A DNA stretch of 64,000 bases from Molanna angustata (GCA_963576475.1 OY754979.1:34323778-34387777), one strand, 5' to 3'. Positions 49,101 through 52,269 are shown, numbered from the stretch's first letter. Notes: generated by a model from the sequence alone, not told the origin. Numbers and translations: made by a program.

Positions 49101-49123
49101 ACCACTTTCTGATGGAGCTCCAT
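10123..49123 (-). CDS. TMEM165: TMEM165/GDT1-family Golgi Ca2+/Mn2+:H+ transporter, whole coding span (7 coding exons)
   Basis: Family members (UPF0016/GDT1) move Ca2+ and Mn2+ into the Golgi lumen in exchange for protons, supporting glycosylation. Coding exons on the minus strand are 49123-49019, 24224-24078, 19130-18947, 18018-17843, 16996-16823, 12256-12151 and 10196-10123. All introns are GT-AG, the phases agree, and the joined product is 321 residues (human protein 324). It has an N-terminal signal-like hydrophobic stretch (residues 7-23), then two halves each carrying the family signature: ELGDKT at 109-114 and EWGDRS at 246-251. A charged loop (about 180-225) lies between the halves, and the protein ends IDPNDT. 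Both acidic metal-site motifs are intact, so the gene should be functional. The first coding intron is 24.8 kb and the introns are filled with retrotransposons. A non-coding first exon is likely at 55471 and above. Confidence 0.93.
10304..10706. mobile_element. MITE-like element with about 40-bp inverted termini
   Basis: The left end reads GAGTCTTTAGTGCACTTTAC then ACGGACACTATTTTCAACG. The reverse complement of the right end reads GAGTCTAAAGTCTACTTTAT then ACGGACGCTGTTTTCAACG. The 403-bp unit is GC-richer than the surrounding TMEM165 intron and has no coding capacity. Superfamily unknown; no clear target-site duplication was identified. Confidence 0.65.
11245..11870 (+). repeat. Dispersed repeat (second copy reversed at 21.1-21.6 kb), interrupted by a palindrome
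   Basis: The outer parts match the reverse complement of 21080-21560 in blocks: GAGTAAGGAATATACAGAGC, AAGCTACGACTTTAGG, AAACAACATGTACTTTTTGA and GAAAATATTCAAATACG. The copy is split by the palindrome at 11405-11655, which therefore inserted later. Function and class unknown. Confidence 0.55.
11405..11655. repeat. Near-perfect 250-bp palindrome (foldback)
   Basis: Arms of about 124 bp (about 11405-11528 and 11532-11655) are reverse complements with only a few differences, separated by a loop of about 3 bases. Each arm contains GCCTAAGCGCTTTCGCCAGT, a GCATCCTCAGAGGC word and a poly-A/T outer end. RNA from either strand would form one long hairpin. It lies in TMEM165 intron 7. Confidence 0.9.
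12151..12256 (-). CDS. TMEM165: TMEM165 coding exon 6
   Basis: Acceptor TTTATTCCAG, donor GTATTTG. It encodes a glycine-rich transmembrane helix (VFGVVLGAILGHALCTGLAV) and the loop GGRMVAQRISVRT, leaving phase 1 into exon 7. Confidence 0.92.
12412..13085. repeat. LTR-like unit with six 106-bp internal tandem repeats, flanked by GTAC
   Basis: A 666-bp unit (12416-13081) begins TGTAATGATCC and ends GGACCCATTACA, that is TG...CA with short inverted ends. It is flanked by the 4-bp direct repeat GTAC (12412-12415 and 13082-13085). Nearly the whole interior is six copies of a 106-bp unit (GC-rich: AACGGGTCACCCCTC, CCACGCGAACCCC) that differ at a few positions, plus a unique 3' end with CCAAGGCTCCAAGGAG. 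It resembles a solo LTR with amplified internal repeats, but a DNA element is not excluded. Confidence 0.6.
13945..14533 (-). mobile_element. 5'-truncated RTE-like LINE fragment (C-terminus of reverse transcriptase protein)
   Basis: It is bounded by the exact 14-bp target duplication TTGCTATTCTATGT (13931-13944 and 14534-14547). The minus strand encodes the post-RT C-terminal region (FKYLGCDLVST, KVRIYKTCVRPFLTY, DVVRWGRQ). The frame shifts near 14130: the last part (YQHVQRMNQKRIPHIA, KRWRDSW) continues in another frame, so it is a dead copy. The 3' tail is a short (AAG)n. A close relative with an open frame is at 42.5 kb. Confidence 0.85.
14579..16739 (-). mobile_element. 5'-truncated RTE-like LINE insertion, reverse transcriptase frame open
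   Basis: It is flanked by an exact 15-bp duplication ACATGGGAAATTATT (14564-14578 and 16740-16754), which fixes both ends. The minus-strand frame is open from the truncation point (16739) to the stop at 14599. No ATG is needed at the boundary because the N-terminal endonuclease is simply missing. The 3' end finishes in a (GAA)n microsatellite, as is common in RTE-type LINEs. It sits in TMEM165 intron 6 on the gene's own strand. The exact duplication and intact frame indicate recent insertion. Confidence 0.92.
14599..16739 (-). CDS. Reverse transcriptase ORF of the RTE-like LINE (N-terminally truncated)
   Basis: About 712 codons are open, and the first ATG is at 16614, after the truncation. 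Visible RT motifs in order are NNKAPGKDNLPAELL, SVICPIHKKGD, HRGISLL, EYQAGFRTGRSTTDQL, HQLFIDFKQAYDS, VSQGLKQGDGLAPTLFN and the catalytic GYADDINIIG. They are followed by the RTE-type C-terminal tail (LRLRWAGHVQRMPTSRVPKR, GRRRVGRPRLRWEDEV). The apurinic-like endonuclease that normally precedes RT is lost, so the copy cannot move on its own. The many plus-strand open frames across this region are its antisense. Confidence 0.9.
16823..16996 (-). CDS. TMEM165: TMEM165 coding exon 5 (second signature motif)
   Basis: Acceptor ATATTTCCAG, donor GTACAT; 58 whole codons. It encodes the end of the cytosolic loop (YEKEAALSLVDQEAARVS) and the second conserved motif FLAEWGDRSQLATVIL, the metal-binding signature of the C-terminal half. 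Confidence 0.93.
17655..17740 (-). repeat. SINE-like family A fragment (reverse orientation)
   Basis: Matches the family-A 3' half on the minus strand (CCAGAATGTGGCAACTAGTT, TTGACATAGTATATGTTAGT, TGCTCGGGAAGCAATA). Headless copy between TMEM165 exons 4 and 5. Confidence 0.6.
17843..18018 (-). CDS. TMEM165: TMEM165 coding exon 4
   Basis: Acceptor TATTTCTAG, donor GTAATC. It encodes a membrane helix (YYLSAALFALFGLKMLRDGW) followed by the acidic cytosolic loop EGQEELEEVQQDLRKRDDQ. It enters in phase 1 and leaves in phase 0. Confidence 0.93.
18680..18870 (+). repeat. Dispersed repeat with long G runs (pair with 21.6 kb)
   Basis: It shares CGCTTTCGCCCATTCAATA, AATATGGCATT and TTGCATGGGGG, and a later ACCCAACTT block, with 21612-21785. 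This copy has two runs of about 9-12 consecutive G (near 18721 and 18764), each followed by CATATAAAAC, so part of the unit is internally duplicated. Confidence 0.6.
18947..19130 (-). CDS. TMEM165: TMEM165 coding exon 3 (first signature motif)
   Basis: Acceptor TTGTTTTCAG, donor GTAGGT. It encodes SLSVIIVSELGDKTFFIAAI, carrying the first conserved E-x-G-D-K-T metal-site motif (residues 109-114), and the following helix to LILMTVLSG. It leaves in phase 1. Confidence 0.94.
19231..19600 (+). mobile_element. Jockey-like LINE C-terminal fragment
   Basis: The plus strand encodes the C-terminal cysteine/histidine region typical of jockey-type reverse transcriptase proteins: PYCIWTTLNRLRVSVTRC, then LCDCGVTQDESHLLIC. 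No RT core is present. The ends are not defined by a target duplication that I can see. It is in TMEM165 intron 3. Confidence 0.7.
20255..20360. repeat. Short inverted repeat (CCCCCCTAGAC / GTCTAGGGGGG)
   Basis: CCCCCCTAGACGACGT at about 20274 is matched by TGTCTAGGGGGGC at about 20338, giving a stem with a spacer of about 50 bp. It could be the ends of a very small MITE; no further copies were seen. Confidence 0.4.
20800..21051 (+). mobile_element. RTE-like LINE C-terminal fragment
   Basis: It encodes ESRLKWFGHIQRKPPENI, then GKIPKRCPERRWKSLM and AQDIIKWRSAVRRPDP, the basic tail that follows RT in RTE-type elements. It is about 80 codons, heavily truncated, ending near a GAGAGAGATAGAGAGAG simple repeat. 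Confidence 0.7.
21080..21560 (-). repeat. Dispersed repeat (reverse copy of the 11.2-11.9 kb repeat)
   Basis: The reverse complement matches the 11.2 kb repeat on both sides. Here the copy is split not by the palindrome but by a separate inverted-repeat insertion at about 21277-21468. Comparing the two copies shows that both insertions are later events. Confidence 0.55.
21277..21468. mobile_element. Small MITE-like insertion with AGTCTTACTAAT termini
   Basis: The left end carries AGTCTTACTAATAAATG, and the right end is ATTAGTAAGACT, its inverse. Internal TTACTAATAAACG and CGTTTATTAGTAAG words form a second inverted pair. The unit is absent from the paired repeat copy at 11.2-11.9 kb, so it is an insertion. 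Confidence 0.6.
21612..21785 (+). repeat. Second copy of the G-run repeat
   Basis: Related to 18680-18870 (see that entry). The G run here is interrupted (GGGGGAGAGGGGGCG). Confidence 0.55.
22015..22630. repeat. Inverted repeat with about 130-bp arms and about 280-bp spacer
   Basis: The left arm (about 22070-22204) and right arm (about 22483-22615) are reverse complements: GACATGTTTCGGCAGTGCTG against CAGCACTGCCGAAACATGTC, then the GACTGAGTGTTGATGTTTAG block. The spacer contains a C-rich tract (about 22430-22490). Each arm carries a GATGGCAGG...GCCGAAACATGTCG hairpin-like signature also seen in other foldbacks of this window. Confidence 0.8.
22640..22918 (+). repeat. Tandem repeat, 39 bp x 7
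   Basis: Seven consecutive, essentially identical 39-bp units (TTCACTACATTTTGTGTAGC core, itself an inverted repeat CTACA...TGTAG). 39 is a multiple of 3, so the minus strand stays open as a 13-residue repeat, which is a by-product and not a gene. Confidence 0.95.
23050..23650 (+). repeat. Dispersed repeat related to 47.3-48.2 kb
   Basis: It shares GTGGAGAGACATG, TACATCAATTTCTCAA, ATGTAGAGAGTGCA, GAGTTTCGT, GAGCTGATTAGTTTTCCATA and a terminal TTGGCCACAACCCACTCGTT with 47310-48215. Related TTGGCCACAACC words recur at 61.1-61.6 kb. Class unknown; no coding potential. Confidence 0.6.
24078..24224 (-). CDS. TMEM165: TMEM165 coding exon 2
   Basis: Acceptor ATATATTCCAAG, donor GTAATT; 49 codons in phase 0 from residue 36. 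It encodes a Ser/Thr-rich luminal linker (SSVSQLSQSTLTGSGTF) and the start of the first helix (IRDKIFGVFFK). It opens with ATG, so an alternative transcript could begin translation here, but exon 1 supplies the signal sequence. Confidence 0.85.
24391..24480 (+). repeat. SINE-like family A fragment
   Basis: ACTCCAGAATGTGGCGACAT, TTAGGTGCATGTTAAAT, TTGACATAGG and TTGCCCGAGAAG match the family-A 3' half. Confidence 0.55.
25485..29093 (-). CDS. LINE ORF2: endonuclease, reverse transcriptase, RNase H
   Basis: This is the enzyme for target-primed reverse transcription. The frame is open further upstream; ATGs at 29093 and 29066 are the candidate starts, both inside the end of ORF1. Domains in order: exonuclease/endonuclease/phosphatase fold (VQINLHHSRAA, ILVQEPWV, VVIGADANAHHTIWGS, SDHQYIEFSL), reverse transcriptase (YKSPGPDGIIPAEL, FRPISLSSF, AYSKGKSVETAL, VAFLDIEGAFNN, GTPQGGVLSPLLWNLAL, catalytic AYADDLAIA), and RNase H (IYTDGSKLDGRVGGG, VFQAEILAIQEA, ILTDSQAAIKAL, WVPGHNDITGNCKADELA with all acidic residues). 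A C-terminal C-x2-C...H...C zinc-like motif (CRACQ, HFLCQC) follows. About 1200 residues, no stop or frameshift. Confidence 0.94.
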   Translation of the reverse strand: MGRRSGGPCMGVVQINLHHSRAASAALLLRLTSKGEDIILVQEPWVVKDQVAGLKSKDYKIFYLRGTGKPRSCILIKKELNAFMVTEFCNKDIIVLAVELQSQTIWMVSAYLAHDHEEPPPPSILQEAIAKAGNVKIPVVIGADANAHHTIWGSTDTNERGELLFEYIMCNNLEICNEGDSPTFITAIRREVLDITCVNEQAAQYVRDWKVSDDHSFSDHQYIEFSLDLQKPDKIRYRNRKKTQWDKYNTALSELLLEIPPRPSTIEELDDTIETFTNACNQATRVSCPVRTVKGRQRPPWWTKEIITLRKECRRLFNLAKVTNNWENYKASQRAFKSKLKTAKKASWETFCTTIETIPEGNRIRKILATDPVMPEYIKRLDGSWTTSSSETLELLTKTHFPGCKQELPRATNQTRKQRSAQRLFSKEAISWALFGFESYKSPGPDGIIPAELQAASEIVIPWLETVFEACIELCYTPKIWREVKVVFIPKGGKTSNATTKDFRPISLSSFVMKTLERLIETHIRRKIEPSMWSESQHAYSKGKSVETALHTLVQKIEKSMKYKEYTLVAFLDIEGAFNNIKYEKIAQSLEKLGIETSLTEFIDHMLRNRVINSELGGSKIRRYPVKGTPQGGVLSPLLWNLALNELLMELDNIGVTVIAYADDLAIAVSGKIPNILTSLLQRALGRITRWCNSSGLGVNPRKTELVLFTNKRVIPTFTLPTLEGVTLEISAQAKYLGLILDRKLNWKPNMQERVRKATNALYTCKKIVGKSWGVHPKITHWMYKAVIRPIMMYGVVVWWHSLKKGAHLKELAKVQRLAEVTITGCLRTTPTKALDTILHLIPLDLLGKQMAANAALRMNNVNPWKGTHIGHSMILQEYKQPSEGIDHTIPKPFFENGFSTQIPSREMWKENAIHHGEAQMVIYTDGSKLDGRVGGGVFSEQPNINISFRLPDHCSVFQAEILAIQEAIGWIQRAAMQGSEVRILTDSQAAIKALRGALTTSKVALNCRIALNKAAERFNILVMWVPGHNDITGNCKADELARAGTLLPLETINHRPGVPMATCKLRVDEKTITRANQRWSEESTCAIAKQTWPKYDLKRTREMLSFRRDSLARVTSVLTGHWLIGKHARRLGLEAFDYCRACQDEEEEETVVHFLCQCPALSRNRRKFLGSFFYDDLMDIASADISDVLTFINHSGWFNVV
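29047..30348 (-). CDS. LINE ORF1 (gag-like RNA-binding protein)
   Basis: 433 residues from the ATG at 30348 to the TAA at 29049-29047. The N-terminal 170 residues are basic and Ala/Lys/Ser-rich (KRGSTPTITGG, KKPKHDRPASRRPYSE), suited to nucleic-acid binding. The middle (about 175-355: ELIVWAVIDRS, WKMVDAALRKVY, WYQGGIKLIAGRD, WPGARLEAIS) resembles the RRM-like DUF4780-type domain of insect LINE ORF1 proteins. The C-terminus is acidic and low complexity. No CCHC zinc knuckles are visible, unlike many I and jockey elements. The end overlaps the start of ORF2 in a different frame, so ORF2 is probably made by reinitiation or stop-start coupling. Confidence 0.85.
   Translation of the reverse strand: MYNIKNKTLQSPNRKGGRPDCKRGSTPTITGGKDAATTAEITKTKATKAESQVTNPGAAAVATKTSRVNPTNRAYRKRRSAHKLVGRLGGIPEKDLTEAQINSLKWAKELLRKEAEEGRPAKSSSAPARPYGESKRQRSGEGSQPEAKKPKHDRPASRRPYSEIAKELIVWAVIDRSKPDGSISPDNWKMVDAALRKVYLQTIKENPGPTPYCKDAGWYQGGIKLIAGRDQRSADLYKLAISKVGEVWPGARLEAISKDFIPSRPRSRVWIPEEPAKAEEILELIQASNPELPTHDWKVVKVGEVQGSSRNALVILNEEALAPLEKTKGEICYGFGVITLRVYKKDMKSGGDKAEEKSSPTVQSTPTPVTEVMDVTDINEDSTTFLEKDFASFVQVQASTSGALRRLSAVDEEDSVSTDGSEERRALHGSGSD
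30541..30702 (-). ncRNA. LINE 5' end with predicted HDV-like ribozyme fold
   Basis: The first transcribed bases fold with the HDV strand order. P1 is GCCTCCTC (30702-30695) with GAGGAGGC (30670-30663). A P2 5' strand starts GTGA (about 30694) with a candidate partner GTCAC in GAGAGGGTCACCC near 30613. P3 is GCCGC/GTGGC (30686-30682 and 30675-30671) with a 6-nt loop CTTGAC. P3' abuts P1' directly, as in HDV. Such ribozymes at LINE 5' ends are known for R2 and I/L1Tc-type elements. P4 and P1.1 are not clear, so this is a prediction. Confidence 0.5.
30866..32028. other. AT-rich intronic DNA, mostly unassigned
   Basis: No gene was found. A single diverged unit of the adjacent 31-bp satellite occurs at about 31653-31690 (GTGCTAACAAAATATACCTA). 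A less AT-rich stretch at about 31770-31990 has the look of a decayed LINE fragment, but no frame could be confirmed. Confidence 0.4.
32029..32995 (+). repeat. 31-bp satellite, about 31 copies, with higher-order structure
   Basis: The unit is GCTAACAAAATATTCCTCAT plus an 11-base variable end. Two variants alternate: A ends in TTCTACTGTTT and B ends in TTCTCCTATGT. Up to about 32440 the order is A-B-A-B (62-bp period). After a diverged zone (about 32440-32550) it becomes A-B-B (93-bp period). The last units degenerate. Confidence 0.95.
33016..33164 (+). repeat. Tandem duplication, 74 bp x 2
   Basis: Two consecutive copies of a 74-bp AT-rich unit beginning TTTTTGTCTCACAGTATAAA, nearly identical. 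Confidence 0.9.
33557..33690. repeat. Short interspersed repeat, family B (copy 1)
   Basis: About 130 bp shared with copies at 40.3 and 45.1 kb: AATGAACACTTCCTTGCACC, CTGCGCAAGTGGCGAGTTTA, AGTGTTTCCAG and GAAGCAATATT, ending AAATAAATTTA. Transcription direction is uncertain: the ATT/AAT repeat end and the A-rich end could each be the tail. Confidence 0.75.
33691..33766 (-). repeat. tRNA-like pol III promoter segment
   Basis: The minus strand shows an A-box-like GTGGCACAGTTGGTAAGCCG and a B-box GGTTCGATTCCCAGC at normal tRNA spacing. The arms do not form a clean cloverleaf. It joins the family-B repeat directly, so it may be the head of a SINE, but the other two family-B copies lack it. Confidence 0.6.
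33800..33990 (+). repeat. Short interspersed repeat, family C (copy 1)
   Basis: It shares GTGTAGGTATACAC, TGTGGGATATGCCAT and a GAATTAATGAATGA-type tail with repeats at 53.5-53.7 and 53.9-54.1 kb. SINE-like size and simple-repeat tail. Confidence 0.55.
33991..35800. other. Intronic DNA without recognised features
   Basis: No supported gene, tRNA or repeat unit was seen. The small plus-strand frame near 34044 has no recognisable similarity. Confidence 0.4.
35801..36787 (+). repeat. 92-bp satellite, about 10.7 copies, two alternating variants
   Basis: The unit begins AAGTTAAAGAAAAGTGGAAA and includes AATAACGCCTGAATATTATG and CAACATGTATAGCAGTCAC. Variant b reads AAGTTAAATAAAACTGAAAT and is one base shorter. 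The order from 35801 is a-a-a-b-a-b-a-a-b-a-b, so a-b dimers have been amplified together. Confidence 0.95.
37060..37095 (+). repeat. Microsatellite (CAATA)n
   Basis: About seven consecutive ACAAT pentamers. Confidence 0.9.
37370..37600 (+). repeat. Tandem repeat, 81 bp x about 2.7
   Basis: Three starts of GATACTTCATAATACCTACA at 37376, 37457 and 37538, so the period is 81 bp. The last copy is partial. The units are almost identical. Confidence 0.9.
38143..39090. mobile_element. Large foldback element with about 290-bp inverted arms
   Basis: The left arm (38143-38310 continuing at 38716-38790) and right arm (about 38840-39090) are near-perfect reverse complements. The outer ends carry AAAATAACTTTGTATTAACC, then GAACCAAGTCTACATGTTTC, TCAGGACACTTAGTGAACTA and GTAAAAGCAGTGAGAGGGGA. 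The inner arms end at a T-run beside TACAAAGACAGA. The left arm is split by a 400-bp insertion (38311-38715). No ORF. Class uncertain; the CTGAGGAAGAG...GAAACATGT signature resembles 3' ends of Penelope-like elements. Confidence 0.8.
38311..38715. mobile_element. Insertion inside the foldback left arm
   Basis: About 400 bp beginning with an (AAT)n/TAATAAGG end. It is absent from the matching right arm, so it is an insertion, flanked by GGAAA on both sides. It contains a duplicated TTAGTCCTATAGCTAACACA block and a near-inverted GCGCCGTTTAG/AAGGGCGCTTT pair. The simple-repeat end suggests a retroposed SINE or LINE end on the minus strand. Confidence 0.65.
39525..39640 (-). repeat. SINE-like family A fragment (reverse orientation)
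   Basis: Minus strand: AGAATGTGGCAACTTGTTAT, then GTGTGTGTAAAGATAATATT and TTGACATAGTACCTACCTGT. Headless, immediately next to a complete family-A copy on the opposite strand. Confidence 0.6.
39713..39930 (+). repeat. Complete tRNA-derived SINE-like family A copy
   Basis: The head has an A-box-like TGTGGCTCAGTTGGTTAGG and a B-box GGGTTCGATTCC at tRNA spacing. The body follows (TTTTCAGTCTGGATTTGTGA, CCAGAATGTGACAACTTGTT, GGGTGCGTGTTAAAT, CTGTTAGTTGCCCGAGAAGC) and ends in an AAATAAATAAATA tail. This is the best reference copy in the window; five others are truncated. Confidence 0.8.
40330..41008. repeat. Family B repeat (copy 2), split by a LINE insertion
   Basis: Left part 40330-40416 and right part 40952-41008 together give a complete family-B unit. 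The 12-bp AACCAGTGTTTC at the junction is duplicated by the LINE at 40417-40951. This gives an unambiguous relative age. Confidence 0.85.
40417..40951 (+). mobile_element. RTE-like LINE C-terminal fragment inserted in a SINE
   Basis: It is flanked by exact AACCAGTGTTTC duplications (40405-40416 and 40952-40963). It encodes about 170 open codons of the RTE C-terminal region: KVTIYKTLLRPVLTYGSECW, VFERKILRRIFGPVQ, RLRWAGHVERMGDERVPKRV, GRRSVGRPKLRWLDGVQRD, stop at 40929-40931. It ends in the (ATG)n tail GATGATGATGATG. RT core and endonuclease are absent; the frame has no stops. Confidence 0.9.
41610..42205. mobile_element. Inverted-repeat element built of TTCGAA and CAATTG words
   Basis: The left end reads GAAAATTCTTCGAAACACAA then TTGTTCGAATGCGCAATTG. 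The inverse of the right end reads GAAAATTATTCGAAAAACAA then TTATTCGAATGCTCAATTT. Both subterminal zones (about 150 bp) are arrays of spaced TTCGAA and CAATT(G) words with roughly 18-20-bp spacing, like binding-site arrays of a DNA transposon. A single-arm copy is at 3.9 kb. It contains the small nested MITE at 41932-42012. Confidence 0.65.
41932..42012. mobile_element. Short MITE relative of the 7.0 kb element
   Basis: The ends are CATAGATTTTTACTAAACAT and (inverse of right) CATAGATTTTTATTATAATA then TACTAGGTGTCG, matching the 7018-7349 termini. Only about 80 bp long; nested in the 41.6-42.2 kb element. Confidence 0.6.
42479..43000 (-). mobile_element. RTE-like LINE C-terminal fragment, open frame
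   Basis: Flanked by TGTGGTATATC (42468-42478 and 43001-43011). The minus strand encodes about 153 open codons: KMRIYKTCVRPILTYAIES, RCITGKSLRDRVRNTEIR, AEDIVRWGRQKRRYWNEHV, RPPKRWRDSW, ending near 42520. The 3' tail is (AAG)n. Same family as 13945-14533 but without its frameshift. Confidence 0.88.
43172..43243 (+). tRNA. tRNA-Thr(AGT)-like retrosequence or SINE head
   Basis: It has an A-box GGTGGCAGAGCGGTTAGTGC, an anticodon arm CTGGATTAGTAATCCAA whose 7-base loop centres on AGT, and a B-box AGTTCGAATCC. The acceptor stem pairs only if one extra G is ignored, and the T stem has an A-C mismatch. A run of nine A follows directly and a (GAT)n tract precedes it. It is most likely a retroposed tRNA or SINE head, not a working gene. 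Confidence 0.4.
43396..44412 (+). mobile_element. 5'-truncated copy of the RNase H LINE family
   Basis: Flanked by exact 12-bp ATATTCATGAAA duplications (43384-43395 and 44413-44424) with a poly(A) tail at the 3' end. It encodes the RNase H and C-terminal zinc region of the element found complete at 25.4-30.7 kb (FFTDGSKLEGKVGGGVF, VFQAEILAIQEAVEWI, RILTDSQAAIKALKG, WVPGHSNIAGNCRADELA, YDYCRACQDE, FLCHCPALS), ending TGA at 44320-44322. Many substitutions relative to that copy, but no stops. The upstream ATG at 43390 comes from the host target-site sequence. Confidence 0.92.
44425..45116. other. Intronic DNA without recognised features
   Basis: No gene or bounded repeat was identified. Confidence 0.35.
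45117..45241. repeat. Family B repeat (copy 3)
   Basis: AATGAACACTTCCTTGCACC, GCGCAAGTGGCGAGTTTTAT, ACCAGTGTTTCCAGCCCAGA and GAAGCAATATTTGCGTGAGA, ending AAATAAATTTA. No tRNA-like head. Confidence 0.75.
45242..47309. other. Intronic DNA, unassigned
   Basis: No coding region was found. About 46140-46560 has the look of an old transposon end (GGGGACAGACACATTCACAC). A GGTGGTGGGTGGTGGTGGTG stretch is near 45380. Confidence 0.35.
47310..48220 (+). repeat. Dispersed repeat, one long and one partial copy (family of 23.1 kb)
   Basis: 47310-47860 matches 23050-23560 in order. A second partial unit at about 47990-48215 repeats ATTTCTCAACATGTATCATG, ATGAGTTTCGTGACAATG and the terminal TTGGCCACAACCTACTCGTT. 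Between them lies a fragment of another dispersed repeat (AGTGAGAACCGAACACCGCA) also seen at 56.2 kb. Confidence 0.55.
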
Positions 49124-49127
49124 CTTT
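49019..49127 (-). CDS. TMEM165: TMEM165 coding exon 1 (start codon, signal peptide)
   Basis: Acceptor ATATTTCAG before 49127, then AAAG and ATG at 49123-49121; donor GTAAAT after 49019. 35 codons: MELHQKVVLVSLFLLSCALR then TFSAKMPEDELTPEA, an N-terminal hydrophobic signal sequence. The acceptor just upstream shows that a non-coding 5' exon exists. Phase 0 into exon 2. Confidence 0.88.
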
Positions 49128-49349
49128 CTGAAATATAAATTAAAACATTATTTTGATATGGTAAAACAAACATATACTTAACTACAGCGTCTGGATGGGT
49201 TTCATTGGGGGAGGTAATAACGGCCTATCAAGATGAACATGACCTTCAGAAATGAAAAACATAAAAAAAAAGAAACCGCTATACAATTGCTTAAAAAGTT
49301 ATTAAAATATATATTTATATAATGTTGTTCCATGACAAATATATTTAAG

Positions 49350-50960
49350 TGACATAAAAATCCCCGGTTTTATCGTGTCATTTGCTGATGACACATCATT
49401 ATCAGTAAAAGGGCGGACATGGGATGAAGCATTTCAAAACGCATCGTACTCTTTGAAGGTGGTCAGGACCTGGTTAAATGACGATCTACTATCCCTCAAT
49501 TACGCAAAAACTCTTTATGTACCGTTTTATATCTCTAAAAAGAAAATTTTACCACACTCAAATTCCACAATACCTACTGTACTAGTGTCTAGTGAATGTA
49601 ATGAGTGTAACTTGGTATCTAAAGCTAACTGTACAAAATATTTAGGAATTTATATTGACTCTCAATTGAAGTGGGATAAACAGAAATACATATCTGGGTT
49701 CCAACATATGTGACACCGGTGGTTGTGAAGCGGAAGTAAAAAGACACATCGCCATGGCAAAGGGAGCACTGGGAAAGTTCACAAGAGTATGGAAGGACAG
49801 GACCATTACGAAAAACACGAAGGCTAGACTCATCAGGGCTCTGATATTCCCGATGTTCCTGTATGGTGTGGAAACATGGACACTTAGGGAGTCAGAGCGA
49901 AAGAGGATCGATGCTTTCGAATGTGGAGCTGGAGGCGTATGCTGCGCATCCCATGGACAGCCAGAAGAACCAATGTGTCAATTCTAGACGAGCTAAGGAT
50001 CGAGGATCGTCTATCGACGATATGTTACAGAGGTATCCTTCAATTCTTTGGACACATTGCCAGAAAGGAACCAGACTGCCTCGAGAAGCTTGTTGTGATG
50101 GGCAGCGTGGAGGGACGGAGATCTTGTGGTCGCTCACCGACCAGATGGAGCGATTTGGTTAAGTCCACAATGGGGTCTTCGGTGACTGGTGCTCTGCGTT
50201 CAGCCCAAAACAGATTGGCATGGAGGCGGGCCATACGTGTGGCGACTGCAGCCGCTATCCTCAGTCATGAGGAAAAGGACGAATGAATGAAACAGAAATT
50301 ATTAATAATAAACAATTATTATTATTAATTTGACCAAAAGACTGAGAAGCCAAATGTTTATATACAGAAGATTGGTGAACACTGTTCGTATGGTTTACTA
50401 TAGTCTAACTCAATCTTTATTCACATATGGAATGATTGCTTGTGGAGGAGCTTCTGACAGTCACATAATTTCCTTGGGTAGGCTCCAAAAGAAAATTATT
50501 AAATCGATATATAAAAAGGGTGATGAATTATTCCAGCTGAGTGGATTCGTAAACTGTATATATTGCAGTGCACAAAATTCATAATACAAAAACCACCAGC
50601 ATTTGTACAAGCATCATTTAATGATTGCAGAGTAAGCGTGAGGTTGGGAAATCAATTTAGACTTCCCATACACAAAACTAGATTTTCCCAAAGATTTTAA
50701 CCTTTCGTTGCTCCAAAAGTTTATAATAGCTTGCCATCTTCATTGAAGCAACATAAAGGTTAACTTATCTTCCTAAATCATTTTAAACAGTGGCTTAAAC
50801 AGTGAACTTCAATAATTATTTACTGTAATGTTTTATATCATATATTTTTTTAGAATTGAAGTTTTGCAACCCCATTTTGTATTTGTTTAATTATACATTT
50901 TTAGGTTCGTATTTTATAATTGTACTCTGTATTTTATACACAGTTGCATTCTTTTCAAAT
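49350..50960 (+). mobile_element. Jockey/CR1-group LINE fragment, split and decayed
   Basis: It begins inside the RT domain at the catalytic FADDTSLSVKGRTWDEA and continues NCTKYLGIYIDSQLKW to 49687. It resumes after a nested insertion at 50300 with SQMFIYRRLVNTVRMVYYSL, SLFTYGMIACGG, LGRLQKKIIKSIYKK and, in another frame, PKVYNSLPSSLKQHKG. It ends in a short A-run near 50980. Stops and frameshifts show it is dead. Confidence 0.8.
49688..50289 (+). mobile_element. Second LINE fragment nested in the 49.3 kb LINE
   Basis: Flanked by AAACAGAAAT (49678-49687 and 50290-50299). It encodes an RTE-like C-terminus in two frames: AKGALGKFTRVWKDRTITK, KARLIRALIFPMFLYGVETW, then (after about 49920) RRMLRIPWTARRTNVSIL, LQFFGHIARKEPDCLEKLV, RSCGRSPTRWSDLVK, ending near a GAATGAATGA tail. 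One frameshift near 49915. Confidence 0.85.
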
Positions 50961-51534
50961 AAACCATTGGTTAAAAAAATATAGGTACAACATGTGATTA
51001 TTTCCAAGACAAGTACCACAGTTAAAAAACTGGGTTAAGCAAATATAAGGTTTACTGAGTGATGTGACAAGTTGTATTGTTGTGTGTTCTTATATAACAT
51101 ACATATATTCTTTTTACTATTCTGTTATTACTTTAATATTGTGCACTGAATATGAATCACTTTATCAAACTAATGATTTTTGTAATACCCACAAACAGAC
51201 ATCATGCCTGGTGGGGTTTCTCTTGTTTATTTATATTAATAATTGATGAATCATTTCTTTTCATGCTATGTAGCATATATGTACAATTACAAGATGTTTT
51301 TATTTTTTTTCATTTAAGGTCGTATAATATGATCTTTATATCTTTGTTATTGTTGTTTTGTTATTGTTATATTATTTTTTTGATATTATTTTGTTAATCT
51401 TTTTTCTAATAAATATTTTTTTCTAATTACTCATAAAGTAATACAAGTGACAGTTATTAATATCTGAAGTGTTGGAGTTATTAAACAAACTATGAGAAAT
51501 TTATGTATAAATTAGTAAAATGAACAAAACAACC

Positions 51535-51720
51535 TTCTGTATCTATAGAAGAATGATGCGCATCTCATGGGTCGATAGTCTCCAATGAGAGAGTTCTAAA
51601 TATGATGGAGAGAGAGAGGTGTATCAAGAGATGCAAAGCCACACACTTTGGCCACATATTCCGTGGTGATAAATATGCCCTTCTTATGGTGGAGAGGGCA
51701 ACGGCGACTAAGTAACTATA
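51535..51720 (+). mobile_element. Short RTE-like LINE C-terminal remnant
   Basis: YRRMMRISWVDSLQ, an in-frame stop, then RCIKRCKATHFGHIFRGD and VERATATK. It resembles the same tail region as the 49.7 kb fragment. About 60 codons remain. Confidence 0.6.
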
Positions 51721-52269
51721 TTAAGTGCATTGGATCAATTGCACTACCAATTTTTAAATGGTATATTCTAAAGATTAATATTAAAATATGTTTTAAAAAT
51801 AGTATTATGCTTTCATTTATAACTGTTATATTTTATAAACAAATTAATAATTATATACTTTAGGCCCTCGCCATCGACATAATATTATGTAATCTACCGC
51901 AGTACAAATAATTATAATGTATGGCGTGCAATATTGAAAACGCATTAAGATGAATTTCTTTTTAGTATAGCGTATGTATGAACAGAGAGAGACAGCTCTG
52001 TAGCAGATGAGTTAGATATATTTGTACTGAATTTCTTCCATAGACTAGTGCCCTGTACCGAGGTTATTATATCTTAGATGTACTTATGATGTTTACCTAT
52101 ATCACGCTCCTAACACTACACTACACTAACCGTTCGTATTGAAAAAGTCGAGCGTCACGTATATGTGAATTGCAGTCGATTGCGTGCCTAAAAGACGAGT
52201 GTCACCTTTAGACACACAACTTTAGACCTTTATATCTTAAAATAAAGGTCTTAAGTTGTGTAAATTTAT